From Dyadobacter chenhuakuii (GTDB lineage Bacteria; Bacteroidota; Bacteroidia; Cytophagales; Spirosomataceae), in the NCBI RefSeq assembly GCF_023821985.2, contig NZ_CP098805.1:5006001-5070000 (forward strand): DNA of 64,000 bases. Direction: 5' to 3'. The notes under the pieces were generated by a model, which made no database searches, was not told where the DNA came from, and was given only the letters and a program-made list of their open reading frames with translations. The first letter of the stretch is position 1. Each line of letters opens with the position of its first letter. The translations under genes and the position numbers were made by a program. Below are positions 50,534-58,853 of the stretch, one piece after another.

Positions 50534-51600
50534 GCAGTTTCTAATTCCAAATGAACTTCAAATTCTTTTTCTTCCTTATTCTCAGTCACTTCCAGCTGAT
50601 ATTTTCCGGGATATAAAAGGTCAAGCCGGCGTTGCGTGTTGACAAGCCCTATGCCGTTACTTTCATCCAAAATGGCCCTTTTGTCGGTAAATAAAGTGTT
50701 TTTAACCTCAACAAATATCTTATGCTTGTCCTGCCGGATCTGAATGTCGATCCTGCTCGGCTGCACCGCGCTTACGCCGTGTTTAAATGCATTTTCAATA
50801 AACGGTAAAAAAAGCATTGGAGCAATAGACACGTCATGCATCGGGCTCGGCGGATCTAAATGAACGGTCACTTTATCGGTCAATCGCAGCTGCATTAATT
50901 GGATGTAATCCTGTGCAAAAGCGATTTCCTGGCTTAGTAACACCGTTCCGTGCTGCGTCTCGTAAAGGACATAGCGCATCATGCGGGAAAGTTTGTGCAA
51001 AGCTTCTCTTGCTGCTTCTACATCAATGACCGTTAGTGCATATATGTTATTTAATGTATTGAAAAAGAAATGCGGATTGATCTGCGCTTTCAAAAACGAA
51101 AGCTCAGAATTGATTTTTTCCTTTTCCAGATTTTCCCTGTATTGCTTATCGCGCTGCACGTCTTTCACCGCAGCGACGCTCGTGCTAATGCCTATAATAA
51201 GCAACGCCGTCATGAGCGAGAAATAATCCAGTCTGTCCTGAGGTTTCTTATCACCGTTTGCTTCGCGGGCTGTTTTGAATGCCCTGTCCATTTGTTCGCC
51301 GTGATTAATAGCGATTTTTACCTGCTCAATGATGACAGCCAACGCGATCACAGACACCAGATTCAGCAATATAAAGCGACTATAACTGTTCCGGGCGAGG
51401 AATTTGGGAAACCAGAAATAATAGTTCAGATAAAAAATCCCGATCAGTAAGGTGAACAAAACGGCTTGCTTGACCCAGAATGTAACCGGAAACTGGATCT
51501 GCCAGCTCAGCGGTTGCCACATGAGAAACAGGGCCAGAAAGGTCCATCCCAAAAGATGCAGAAAAAATGGAGGATATTTTCGTGCGGTATTAGCGTCCAT
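50530..51600 (-). CDS. LytS/YehU-type sensor histidine kinase
   Basis: 356 residues from ATG 51600. Four hydrophobic helices lie near 12-32, 40-60, 73-92 and 125-145, with no extracellular sensor domain. The His_kinase domain (PF06580 type) shows SFLKAQINPHFFFNTLNNIYAL with the phospho-His, then LPFIENAFKHGVS and NGIGLVNTQRRLDLLYPG for ATP binding. An in-frame TTG at 51627 is less likely. The gene overlaps the LytTR regulator gene by 4 bases. The signal is unknown. Confidence 0.93.
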   Translation of the reverse strand: MDANTARKYPPFFLHLLGWTFLALFLMWQPLSWQIQFPVTFWVKQAVLFTLLIGIFYLNYYFWFPKFLARNSYSRFILLNLVSVIALAVIIEQVKIAINHGEQMDRAFKTAREANGDKKPQDRLDYFSLMTALLIIGISTSVAAVKDVQRDKQYRENLEKEKINSELSFLKAQINPHFFFNTLNNIYALTVIDVEAAREALHKLSRMMRYVLYETQHGTVLLSQEIAFAQDYIQLMQLRLTDKVTVHLDPPSPMHDVSIAPMLFLPFIENAFKHGVSAVQPSRIDIQIRQDKHKIFVEVKNTLFTDKRAILDESNGIGLVNTQRRLDLLYPGKYQLEVTENKEEKEFEVHLELETA

Positions 51601-51906
51601 TGTCAGTTCATTAGGTGAGTATAGCAAACTTTGCTTGCAATTACAATCTTACGCGTAATATATCAAAGTGCCTAGCCCAATCGATTAACACCCGGCAAAT
51701 ACCGACTGATCAGCGCCATCACTCTATAAAGCAACTTTGCGGCACAAATACTGATTTCTGCACTATTCTAAGAATCAGATCGGACGACTTATCGGCTAAA
51801 AGCAGGGTTTGATCGGTGGAAGTGTCCTTTCCATCTATTGCCCGATTTATTGTCAGGTTAAGGTATTTACTTTGAAATTGAATCGAACAATTTTTGCAAC
51901 ACAACC
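51601..51906. other. Divergent promoter region between the LytS gene and the beta-barrel gene
   Basis: 306 bases with no gene. Near the kinase gene there is an 11-base palindrome GCAAACTTTGC at 51624-51634, also found upstream of uvrA at 46854-46864. On the + strand side, TTG (51851) and TACTTTG (51869) form a weak promoter-like pair. Nothing else is recognised. Confidence 0.4.
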
Positions 51907-54828
51907 ATGAACATGACGAGAAAAGTTACTCCTATTATACTTATGATGTTGCTGAGCTTCGCAGCCTCAGCGCAATTCCCCGGAGGCGGCGGCGGATTCG
52001 GTGGAAACCGAGGAGGTGGAAATGACAGGCCGCAACGGCAGACAGTTATCCCGGGAACGGCCGAGGACACGCCCAAAGGAAATGGTAAAATTAAAGGAAT
52101 CCTGATTGACTCAGTGAGCAAAAAGCCGGTAGAATTTGCCGCGCTTTCTTTGGTTGACATTAAAACCAATAACCCGATCGACGGAACGACAACTGACGAA
52201 AAAGGTGCTTTTGAACTTACAAAAGTGGCATCAGGAAACTTCAAGATTTTGATTTCTTTTATTGGTTATAAAACCAAAACCATCAATGACATTAAGATTG
52301 ACCGCAAAACAGAACTTAACCTGGGCAATGTAAGCCTTGGACCGGATGTAGTTCAGTTGAATGAGGTTGAAGTTGTGGGCATGGCGCAGTTGATCGAGGA
52401 GAAAGTAGACAGGCTTGTTTACAACAATGAAAAAGACATTACAAGCAAGGGCGGTGACGCTTCGGACGTGATGAAGAAAGTGCCGATGTTGACGGTCGAC
52501 CTGGACGGTAATGTCTCATTAAGAGGAAGTTCCAATGTTCGGGTTTTGATTAATAACAAACCTTCGACCATCATCGCGACCAGCGTTGCGGATGCATTGA
52601 AGCAGATTCCTGCGGATATGATCAAATCTGTTGAAGTAATCACTTCGCCATCAGCCAAATATGATGCGGAAGGTTCTGCGGGGATTATCAACATTGTTAC
52701 GAAGAAAAGCACGATTCAAGGTGGAACATTGAATTTGGATACGGGCATTGGTAACCGGGGTTCAAACCTGGGATTGAGAGGAAATTATAGAGTTGGTAAA
52801 ATGGGTTTCAGTTTGGGAGGTTTTGGTCGTTTTAACTACAATATGCCGGGCAAATCTGAAAACCTGCAAGTTGGTAAAATTGACAAATTCTCGATCCGCC
52901 AGATGGCCGAATCAGATAACAAAATGTCCTTCGGTTCTTACAACTTTGGATGGGATTATGAGATCGATTCCAAAACTTCACTTTCTGCCGGCGTGCGTTA
53001 TGGCATGCGTAACATGCGTAATCAGCAGGATTTGTCAACATTTAACACGCAAAGCGACGGCACAACGCGCAATAGCTTCCGGGATGTAAATACAAAAGAC
53101 TTGTCCGGCACTTGGGACGTGAATGTGGATTATATCAAAACATTGGCCAAGCCACAGCAGGAATTGAGCATTTCGACGCAATTTAGCCGTAACAACCGGA
53201 CGAATGATTTTGATGCTGACATTTATTCATTGAATAACAATCAATTGCGCGAGTTGCTGGGAAGTCAGGGTAACAACAACGCCAGCCATAATCAGGAAAG
53301 CACCATTCAAGTGGATTATCAGACGCCGGTGAAAGACAATCAGCTGGTCGAATTTGGTGGAAAAGGTATCTTCCGTCAAGTGGTAAGTAATTTTGATTAT
53401 TACAATACAGTGGATACGCCGCAAGCTGCGAGCAGTCTGAACTATGACCAGAATGTGGCAGCGGGATATTTTTCCTACACTTATACAACAAAAAGCAAGT
53501 TTACCGTGAAGGCGGGCTCGCGTTACGAGTATACCAGCATTGATGCCACGCAGGGTGAGCGGGGCGACCTAGGCATTCCGGCTTACAGCAATCTGGTGCC
53601 GAGTCTTAACTTGTCGCAAACATTTGGCAAAGGACAAACTGTTAAGCTGGGTTATAACCGCCGTCTTCAACGTCCAGGCATTCAATTCCTAAATCCTAAT
53701 CAGAATGCGGCGAACCCACAGAACATCACTGTGGGTAACCCGCAACTCCGTCCGGAATTGACGGATCAGGTGGAATTGGGAACAAGCTTTTTCAAGAATT
53801 CGCTTTATGTGAACGTTTCCACATTTGCACGTTTTACCAACAGTTCAATCGAAAGCATTCGTACCACCAACGAACAGGGGGTTATCACGACAACTTATGG
53901 TAACATTGGTTCCAAGAAAAACTACGGTGTGAATGTTTTCGGAAACATGACATTCTTTAAAAGATGGCAAGTAGGAGGAGGTTTTGATGCTTACTACGCA
54001 GATCTTACAAACAACAATCCAGATCCCTTATTGGCAGCTTCCAACACAGGTTTCGTATTGAGTGGCCGTTTCAGAACCAGCCTGAACATTAAAAATGGCT
54101 GGGGATTGCAAGCGGGTGGTTTCATGAGGGGACGCGATGTTCAGTTGCAAGGAACGCAAGCAGGATTCAGAATGTATGATTTGGGAATCAAGAAAGATTT
54201 TACCAACAAGCGCGGAAGCATTGGATTCGGAATGGAAAACTTCCTGGCTCCATCATTCAAAATGAAGACGCAGCTTGAAACGCCATCATTCACCCAGAAC
54301 AACACAAACTATCTGTTCAACAGAGGTTTCCGGATAAACTTCTCGTATCGCTTAGGTAAGATGACTTTTACCGAGCAGAAATCACGCAGAAGAAAATCAG
54401 TTAACAATGACGACCAGAAAAGCGAAGGTGGTGGAATGGATGCAGGTGCAGGAGCCGGTGCCGTTCAAGGAGCGCCAGCAGTAATAGTGCCAACCATGCG
54501 CCCATCTGCTCCAAACGCATCCCGTCCGGAAGGCGCAGGCCGCCCGGCAGGCATCGACAGCACAGCCAGACCAGCTGGTCAAGGCATGCCCATGCAGCCA
54601 GGCACTCGCCCGGATTCAACCGCTCGCCCTATGACATCCCCAACCGGCTCAGCGACAAGCCCAGCTGTAATGCCAGCAGATTCAATGTCGAGGCCAGTTA
54701 TGCCAGCGGATTCAACTGCAAAGCCGGTTATGCCAGCTGACTCAACTGCTAGGCCAATGATTCCAGCAGATTCATCAGCTATCCCTGCAAAACCAGCAGT
54801 GCCAGCAGATACAACTAAGAAGCCATAA
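51907..54828 (+). CDS. Outer membrane beta-barrel protein with Pro/Ala/Ser-rich C-terminal tail
   Basis: 973 residues. Signal peptide (MNMTRKVTPIILMMLLSFAASAQ) followed by a Gly-rich stretch (FPGGGGGFGGNRGGG). Then a carboxypeptidase-regulatory-like domain (about 55-140), a TonB plug (about 155-260: DVMKKVPMLTVDLDGNVSLRG, SVEVITSPSAKYDAEGSAGI) and an OMP beta-barrel of the OMP_b-brl_3 type to about residue 825. The barrel end FRINFSYRLGKMTF is followed by a basic stretch and ~145 residues of PA/S/T-rich repeat (MPADSTARP-like units). TonB receptors normally end at the barrel's Phe, so this tail is odd. It lies divergent from the LytS/LytTR pair. Confidence 0.88.
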   Translation: MNMTRKVTPIILMMLLSFAASAQFPGGGGGFGGNRGGGNDRPQRQTVIPGTAEDTPKGNGKIKGILIDSVSKKPVEFAALSLVDIKTNNPIDGTTTDEKGAFELTKVASGNFKILISFIGYKTKTINDIKIDRKTELNLGNVSLGPDVVQLNEVEVVGMAQLIEEKVDRLVYNNEKDITSKGGDASDVMKKVPMLTVDLDGNVSLRGSSNVRVLINNKPSTIIATSVADALKQIPADMIKSVEVITSPSAKYDAEGSAGIINIVTKKSTIQGGTLNLDTGIGNRGSNLGLRGNYRVGKMGFSLGGFGRFNYNMPGKSENLQVGKIDKFSIRQMAESDNKMSFGSYNFGWDYEIDSKTSLSAGVRYGMRNMRNQQDLSTFNTQSDGTTRNSFRDVNTKDLSGTWDVNVDYIKTLAKPQQELSISTQFSRNNRTNDFDADIYSLNNNQLRELLGSQGNNNASHNQESTIQVDYQTPVKDNQLVEFGGKGIFRQVVSNFDYYNTVDTPQAASSLNYDQNVAAGYFSYTYTTKSKFTVKAGSRYEYTSIDATQGERGDLGIPAYSNLVPSLNLSQTFGKGQTVKLGYNRRLQRPGIQFLNPNQNAANPQNITVGNPQLRPELTDQVELGTSFFKNSLYVNVSTFARFTNSSIESIRTTNEQGVITTTYGNIGSKKNYGVNVFGNMTFFKRWQVGGGFDAYYADLTNNNPDPLLAASNTGFVLSGRFRTSLNIKNGWGLQAGGFMRGRDVQLQGTQAGFRMYDLGIKKDFTNKRGSIGFGMENFLAPSFKMKTQLETPSFTQNNTNYLFNRGFRINFSYRLGKMTFTEQKSRRRKSVNNDDQKSEGGGMDAGAGAGAVQGAPAVIVPTMRPSAPNASRPEGAGRPAGIDSTARPAGQGMPMQPGTRPDSTARPMTSPTGSATSPAVMPADSMSRPVMPADSTAKPVMPADSTARPMIPADSSAIPAKPAVPADTTKKP

Positions 54829-54845
54829 TTTTTAGATAATATTAT

Positions 54846-54885
54846 AAAAGGCGAAGCCCGAACATTTGTTCGGGCTTCGCCTTTT
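54846..54885. terminator. Bidirectional terminator between the barrel gene and hemC
   Basis: A perfect 18-base inverted repeat (AAAAGGCGAAGCCCGAAC, loop ATTT, mirrored arm) followed by a T-run sits between convergent genes, 18 bases after the barrel stop and 18 bases before the hemC stop. Confidence 0.92.
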
Positions 54886-54902
54886 TTATACGCAATCGGA
54901 TG

Positions 54903-55847
54903 TTACAATGTCGGCGTCTGACTTTTAATTTCTCTCAAAATGCGATCCGCTCCCGCTTCAAGCAATTCATCGGCTAATGCAGTTCCCAACTCTTCCGGAA
55001 ATGAAATTGAACCAGTTTCAGTTCTCCGGATCAATTCTTGCCCGTCCAAACTAATTATACCGCCCGTAATGTTGATCTGATCCTCGTGCAATGTTGCCAT
55101 GCCGAAAACGGGGATGCTGCATCCGCCTTGTAGGCGCTTCAGGAATGCCCTTTCGGTTAAGAGACAGGTTTCCGTTTGGGGATGATTGATCAGTTTTTTA
55201 ATGATGGCTTTCTTTTCTTCGGCCAAATTCACAGCACATTCAATAGCGACGCTGCCTTGGCCTACCGCTGGTGTGAATTCGTCTAAAAGCAAATGCTCTG
55301 CGATTTTATCATCGTATTCCATTCTGTGGACGCCGGCATAGGCGAGGAGCAAAGCGTCGCAATGGCCTTCATTCAGTTTTCTAAGGCGTGTTTGCAGGTT
55401 ACCGCGCATGTCCACGGTTTGGATATGCGGATAGAAATGCCTTAAAACAGCCACCCGACGCGTGGAAGAGGTTCCCACTACGAAGGCTTCGCCGCTTTTG
55501 AGCGAAAGTTCGGTGTTATGACTTACCAAAACATCATTGGCCTTTTCGCGTTCAGTAAAGGCAATAAGTTCAAAAGCATCATCCAGTTGCGATTGCAGAT
55601 CTTTGGCGCTGTGAACGGCAATGTCAATGCTGCCATCCAGCAACTGATCTTCCAATTCCTGCGTAAAAACGCCTTTACTGCCTATTTTCGATAATGAACG
55701 GGTCAGGATTTTATCGCCTTTGGTCTCAATAATGACAATTTCCGTATCAATGCCGCCTTCATTCAAAAGCCCCTCCACATAATACGCCTGCCAAAGCGCC
55801 AATTTACTCCCGCGCGTTCCTATTTTTATATGCATGGTTTCGTTCAT
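54903..55847 (-). CDS. hemC: Hydroxymethylbilane synthase (porphobilinogen deaminase)
   Basis: Joins four porphobilinogens into hydroxymethylbilane in haem synthesis. Seen: IKIGTRGSKLALWQAYYVEG, DIAVHSAKDLQSQLDDAFEL, GTSSTRRVAVLRHFYP, DMRGNLQTRLRKL and the cofactor Cys in LKRLQGGCSIPVFG, which holds the dipyrromethane. About 314 residues, normal. I use ATG 55847 (MNETMHIKIG); ATG 55835 is equally plausible and the frame runs on to 55880. The rest of the pathway is not in the window. Confidence 0.95.
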   Translation of the reverse strand: MNETMHIKIGTRGSKLALWQAYYVEGLLNEGGIDTEIVIIETKGDKILTRSLSKIGSKGVFTQELEDQLLDGSIDIAVHSAKDLQSQLDDAFELIAFTEREKANDVLVSHNTELSLKSGEAFVVGTSSTRRVAVLRHFYPHIQTVDMRGNLQTRLRKLNEGHCDALLLAYAGVHRMEYDDKIAEHLLLDEFTPAVGQGSVAIECAVNLAEEKKAIIKKLINHPQTETCLLTERAFLKRLQGGCSIPVFGMATLHEDQINITGGIISLDGQELIRRTETGSISFPEELGTALADELLEAGADRILREIKSQTPTL

Positions 55848-55883
55848 TCGGATGTCCCTTGTTGGGAGACAAATAATCACTAA

Positions 55884-56241
55884 TTAGTAAGCTTGTATTA
55901 ATATATCTGCTGGTATATGCAGAATTTCGTTCAGTTTTCGAATCATAGGAAGACTCAATTTTCGTTTTCCTGACAGGATTTCTGACTTACGAGACCTGTA
56001 TCCTAAAATCCCGGAAAGATTCTTTCCAAACATTTCCATTTGCTCCATTCTAACCTATTGCTTCGAGTGGATTTGGTTTTGGAATAGGGAAATGCGTGTG
56101 CTCAAAATCTTTTACTAAAATTGAAAGCACTTCAAGTTCGTCAGATTCTTTTGAGTCAGCTGAAATATCTATTTGCATTAATGTATAGATATTAGCCAGC
56201 GCCTCCTCGTACTGCTCATTATTTTTTATTGGACCGATCAT
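55884..56241 (-). pseudogene. higA: Split/frameshifted HigA-type antitoxin gene
   Basis: A first frame (56241-56050, 63 residues, MIGPIKNNEQYEEALANIYT... ending PIPKPNPLEAIG) carries the HigA N-terminal module. A second frame begins ATG 56048 and runs to the stop at 55884-55886 (54 residues): MEQMEMFGKNLSGILGYRS, SEILSGKRKLSLPMIRKLNEIL, HIPADILIQ, the HigA helix-turn-helix. In normal HigA the two parts are joined (…PDPIEAIKxRMEQMG…); here the frame shifts by one base (+1 or -2) and a TAG intervenes. No higB toxin is seen upstream. The second frame could still be made as its own protein. Confidence 0.7.
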
Positions 56242-56299
56242 AGCTTATCGTCTTTGCGTCTCTCTCTCAAACGCTTTACATTGCAAAAATACACAAGAT

Positions 56300-57202
56300 T
56301 CAAACCCCAACAGTATCCCCTTCATCCATCACAATCTTATCCTCAATATAAGCAACAATCAAAGCGGCGATATCAATCCCGCTTACTTCTTCAATTCCGC
56401 GGAGGCCGGGGGAAGAGTTTACTTCCATGACCAACGGACCTCTTTCAGATTGCAGCAGATCGACACCGGCGATCCGGACGCCTAGTGCTTTGGCGGCTGC
56501 GATGGCCGTTTGTTCTTCTTCTTCTGTTAGTTCGATCAAATGTCCTTCGCCGCCGCGGTGCAGGTTCGAGCGGAAATCGCTTTCGTGGCCCTGGCGTTTC
56601 ATGGCGGCTATGACTTTGTTGCCGATTACAAAAGCGCGGATATCGGCGCCTTTGGACTCTGCAATGTATTCCTGAATGAGAAAATTGGCTTTTAAGCCGT
56701 AAAATGCTTCAATCGTTGATTTTGCAGCCTTAATAGTTTCTGCCAAAACGACCCCGACACCCTGTGTTCCTTCGAGCAGCTTAATGATCACGGGCGGCCC
56801 GCCTACCATGTGGATCAGCTCGTTGACCTGCGCAGGATTTTTTGCGAAAACCGTCTTTGGGATGTCTACACCAGATTTTGCAAGTACTTGCATGCTGCGC
56901 AACTTATCCCGGGAACGCAGAATAGCCTGTGATTTGACGGTTGTGAAAACTTTCATCAACTCCAATTGCCGCACCACGGCGCAGCCAAATGCATTCACCG
57001 ACGTGCCGATCCGGGGAATGACCGCGTCGATTTCGGTAATGGGTTTTCCTTTGTAAATGATGGTCGGTTTTCCCCCTTCAATCATGACGAAGCATTTCAC
57101 ATGGTCGATAACCACTGCCTGATGACCCCTTTGTTTAATTGCCTCCACCAGACGCCTCGTTGAATAAAGGTCGGGATTGGTGGATAATACGGCGATTTTC
57201 AT
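56300..57202 (-). CDS. rimK: RimK-family ATP-grasp glutamate ligase
   Basis: 300-residue ATP-grasp enzyme that adds glutamates to the C-terminus of ribosomal protein S6. Seen: an N-terminal pre-ATP-grasp domain (MKIAVLSTNPDLYSTRRLVEAIKQRGHQ, VIPRIGTSVNAFG), then the ATP-grasp fold: GGPPVIIKLLEGTQGVGVVLAE, FLIQEYIAESKGADIRAFVIGNKV, and the metal loop PLVMEVNSSPGLRGIEEVSG. It lies 30 bases after rimB and in the same order, a known pairing. The target protein is inferred from family membership. Confidence 0.93.
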   Translation of the reverse strand: MKIAVLSTNPDLYSTRRLVEAIKQRGHQAVVIDHVKCFVMIEGGKPTIIYKGKPITEIDAVIPRIGTSVNAFGCAVVRQLELMKVFTTVKSQAILRSRDKLRSMQVLAKSGVDIPKTVFAKNPAQVNELIHMVGGPPVIIKLLEGTQGVGVVLAETIKAAKSTIEAFYGLKANFLIQEYIAESKGADIRAFVIGNKVIAAMKRQGHESDFRSNLHRGGEGHLIELTEEEEQTAIAAAKALGVRIAGVDLLQSERGPLVMEVNSSPGLRGIEEVSGIDIAALIVAYIEDKIVMDEGDTVGV

Positions 57203-57232
57203 ATAAATAACTAAAAATAAAATGGGGTAAAT

Positions 57233-57703
57233 TCAGGATTGATGTCTGGCGTGAGAACGATGAGATGCCTTTGAACGCTTTGCAGCGGATAAATCTTTTT
57301 GCGAGACATCCACCAAAAACCGCTTATTCAGCAATTTGCGCCCTAACAGGATGGGATATCTCATTTTACGCCGGTTGGCAAGTGAAAATTCTGTCCGGAT
57401 TTTTTTGCCAAAGATGGTGATCTTCGTTTTGATCACATAACGTTTTTCTTCTTTTCCGGACGAATTTCGCACAATGGTTTCTTTAAAATCCGAAACCGTG
57501 TAGGATTGCTGTGGTGCGCCTTTTTTTGCATCCAGATAAAAACATAATTGCGGCTGCTCGCCATCTTTGATCAGCCTTACGCGCGAGCAATGAATGGAGG
57601 AAGTGGTCGCGCCCGAATCAATGCGGACGGGCACATCAAACCAGCCCAGATCGGGGAGATCCACAATGTCGGTTGCGCCGATAATGTCTAGCGTTGGCTT
57701 CAT
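57233..57703 (-). CDS. RimB-like ATP-dependent zinc protease (retropepsin-like)
   Basis: 156 residues of the DUF785/RimB family, an aspartic-protease-like fold: VPVRIDSGATTSSIHCSRVRLI has the DSGA active motif, followed by KITIFGKKIRTEFSLANRRKMRYPILLGRKLLNKRFLVD. In Pseudomonas, RimB works with RimK in S6 tail processing. The start ATG at 57703 overlaps the holB stop by 4 bases, so holB, rimB and rimK form an operon. The C-terminus is basic (KRSKASHRSHARHQS). Confidence 0.9.
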   Translation of the reverse strand: MKPTLDIIGATDIVDLPDLGWFDVPVRIDSGATTSSIHCSRVRLIKDGEQPQLCFYLDAKKGAPQQSYTVSDFKETIVRNSSGKEEKRYVIKTKITIFGKKIRTEFSLANRRKMRYPILLGRKLLNKRFLVDVSQKDLSAAKRSKASHRSHARHQS

Positions 57704-58818
57704 CGGCGTTGGAAAAAATGGGCGACGGTCAGTGAAAGATCCAGAAAAACCATTTTTGCGCGCACATTCCGTTCCATATGATAGTAAGCAAGATTCACCT
57801 CTCCGATCATTTTTTCGAGTGAATCAAAGTTAACCGTTTTTGAAAAGTTTTGTACAAATGTAAGCTCTTCGTCGGGCACGCGCAGAAGCTCGCCTGCGCC
57901 GTGGCTCCAAACCAGCATATCGCGAAAAAGCCTCAATGCGTATTCCAGAAGGCCTTTTTGCTTTTCTTTATTCATCACATCAAAATTGTCAGCCAACTTC
58001 ACCAAATGCGAAATATCGTATTTATAGCAGGAGCGCATCCACGCCGCAAACCAGCCGGAACGATCATCCTCCGCATCCTGAACCAATCTTAACGCTTCGG
58101 ACAAATTTCCGTCACACAAGTAAGCGATTTGATTCGCAGCTGTGTCGCTAACCTGTTGCAGTTTCAGGAAATAACGCACCTCTTCGTCTGAAAATGCTGG
58201 AATGTTAATGCGTTGCGTGCGGGAAATAATGGTGGTTAACAGCTTGTCGGACTGATCGCTAACCAACAAAAACAACGTTTTTTCAGGCGGTTCTTCCAAT
58301 ATTTTTAAGATTGCATTGGATGAAGCCGCATTCATAATGTCTGGTTTCCAGATCAGCAGAATTTTGTATTCACCTTCATAAGCCTTCACCGACAGTTTTC
58401 GCAAAATCCCACGCGCTTCTTCCACGGAAATATTTCCCTGCTTGTTTTCTGCACTAATGTGATCGAGCCACTCAGGAAGAATGCGATAAGGATTTTCCAG
58501 CAAAAATGAGCGCCACAGGCCTAGAAACGCCTCGCTGGTTTTCCCGTCGATCTTTTTTGAAGTGGCGATGGGAAATATGAAGTGAAAATCGGGATGGATC
58601 AGCTTGGCCATTTTCGCGCACGAAGCACAAACGCCGCAAGCGTCCTCATCACTTTTGTTTTCACAATTAATGTATGTTGCAAATGCTAAGGCAAGGGCGA
58701 GTCCGCCACCGCCAGCAGGAGAATCAAACAGCTGTGCGTGAGCCAGATGGCTATTCTTCACCGAGCGCCTTAACGTTGATTTTATATGTTCAAGTCCCGG
58801 TATTTCTCTAAAAAGCAC
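57700..58818 (-). CDS. holB: DNA polymerase III subunit delta'
   Basis: 372-residue clamp-loader subunit of the AAA+ type. Seen: HIKSTLRRSVKNSHLAHAQLFD, a degenerate P-loop (SPAGGGGLALALAFA, lacking the usual GKT as expected for delta'), a zinc module NCENKSDEDACGVCASCAK, ISVEEARGILRKLSVKAYEGEYKILLIW and NAILKILEEPPEKTLFLLVS with SRTQRINI. It starts with GTG 58818. First gene of a unit with rimB and rimK. Coupling of replication and S6-modification genes has no known reason. Confidence 0.93.
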   Translation of the reverse strand: MLFREIPGLEHIKSTLRRSVKNSHLAHAQLFDSPAGGGGLALALAFATYINCENKSDEDACGVCASCAKMAKLIHPDFHFIFPIATSKKIDGKTSEAFLGLWRSFLLENPYRILPEWLDHISAENKQGNISVEEARGILRKLSVKAYEGEYKILLIWKPDIMNAASSNAILKILEEPPEKTLFLLVSDQSDKLLTTIISRTQRINIPAFSDEEVRYFLKLQQVSDTAANQIAYLCDGNLSEALRLVQDAEDDRSGWFAAWMRSCYKYDISHLVKLADNFDVMNKEKQKGLLEYALRLFRDMLVWSHGAGELLRVPDEELTFVQNFSKTVNFDSLEKMIGEVNLAYYHMERNVRAKMVFLDLSLTVAHFFQRR

Positions 58819-58853
58819 GGTGGATGATTTTTTAAACTAATGTAAAATTGGTC

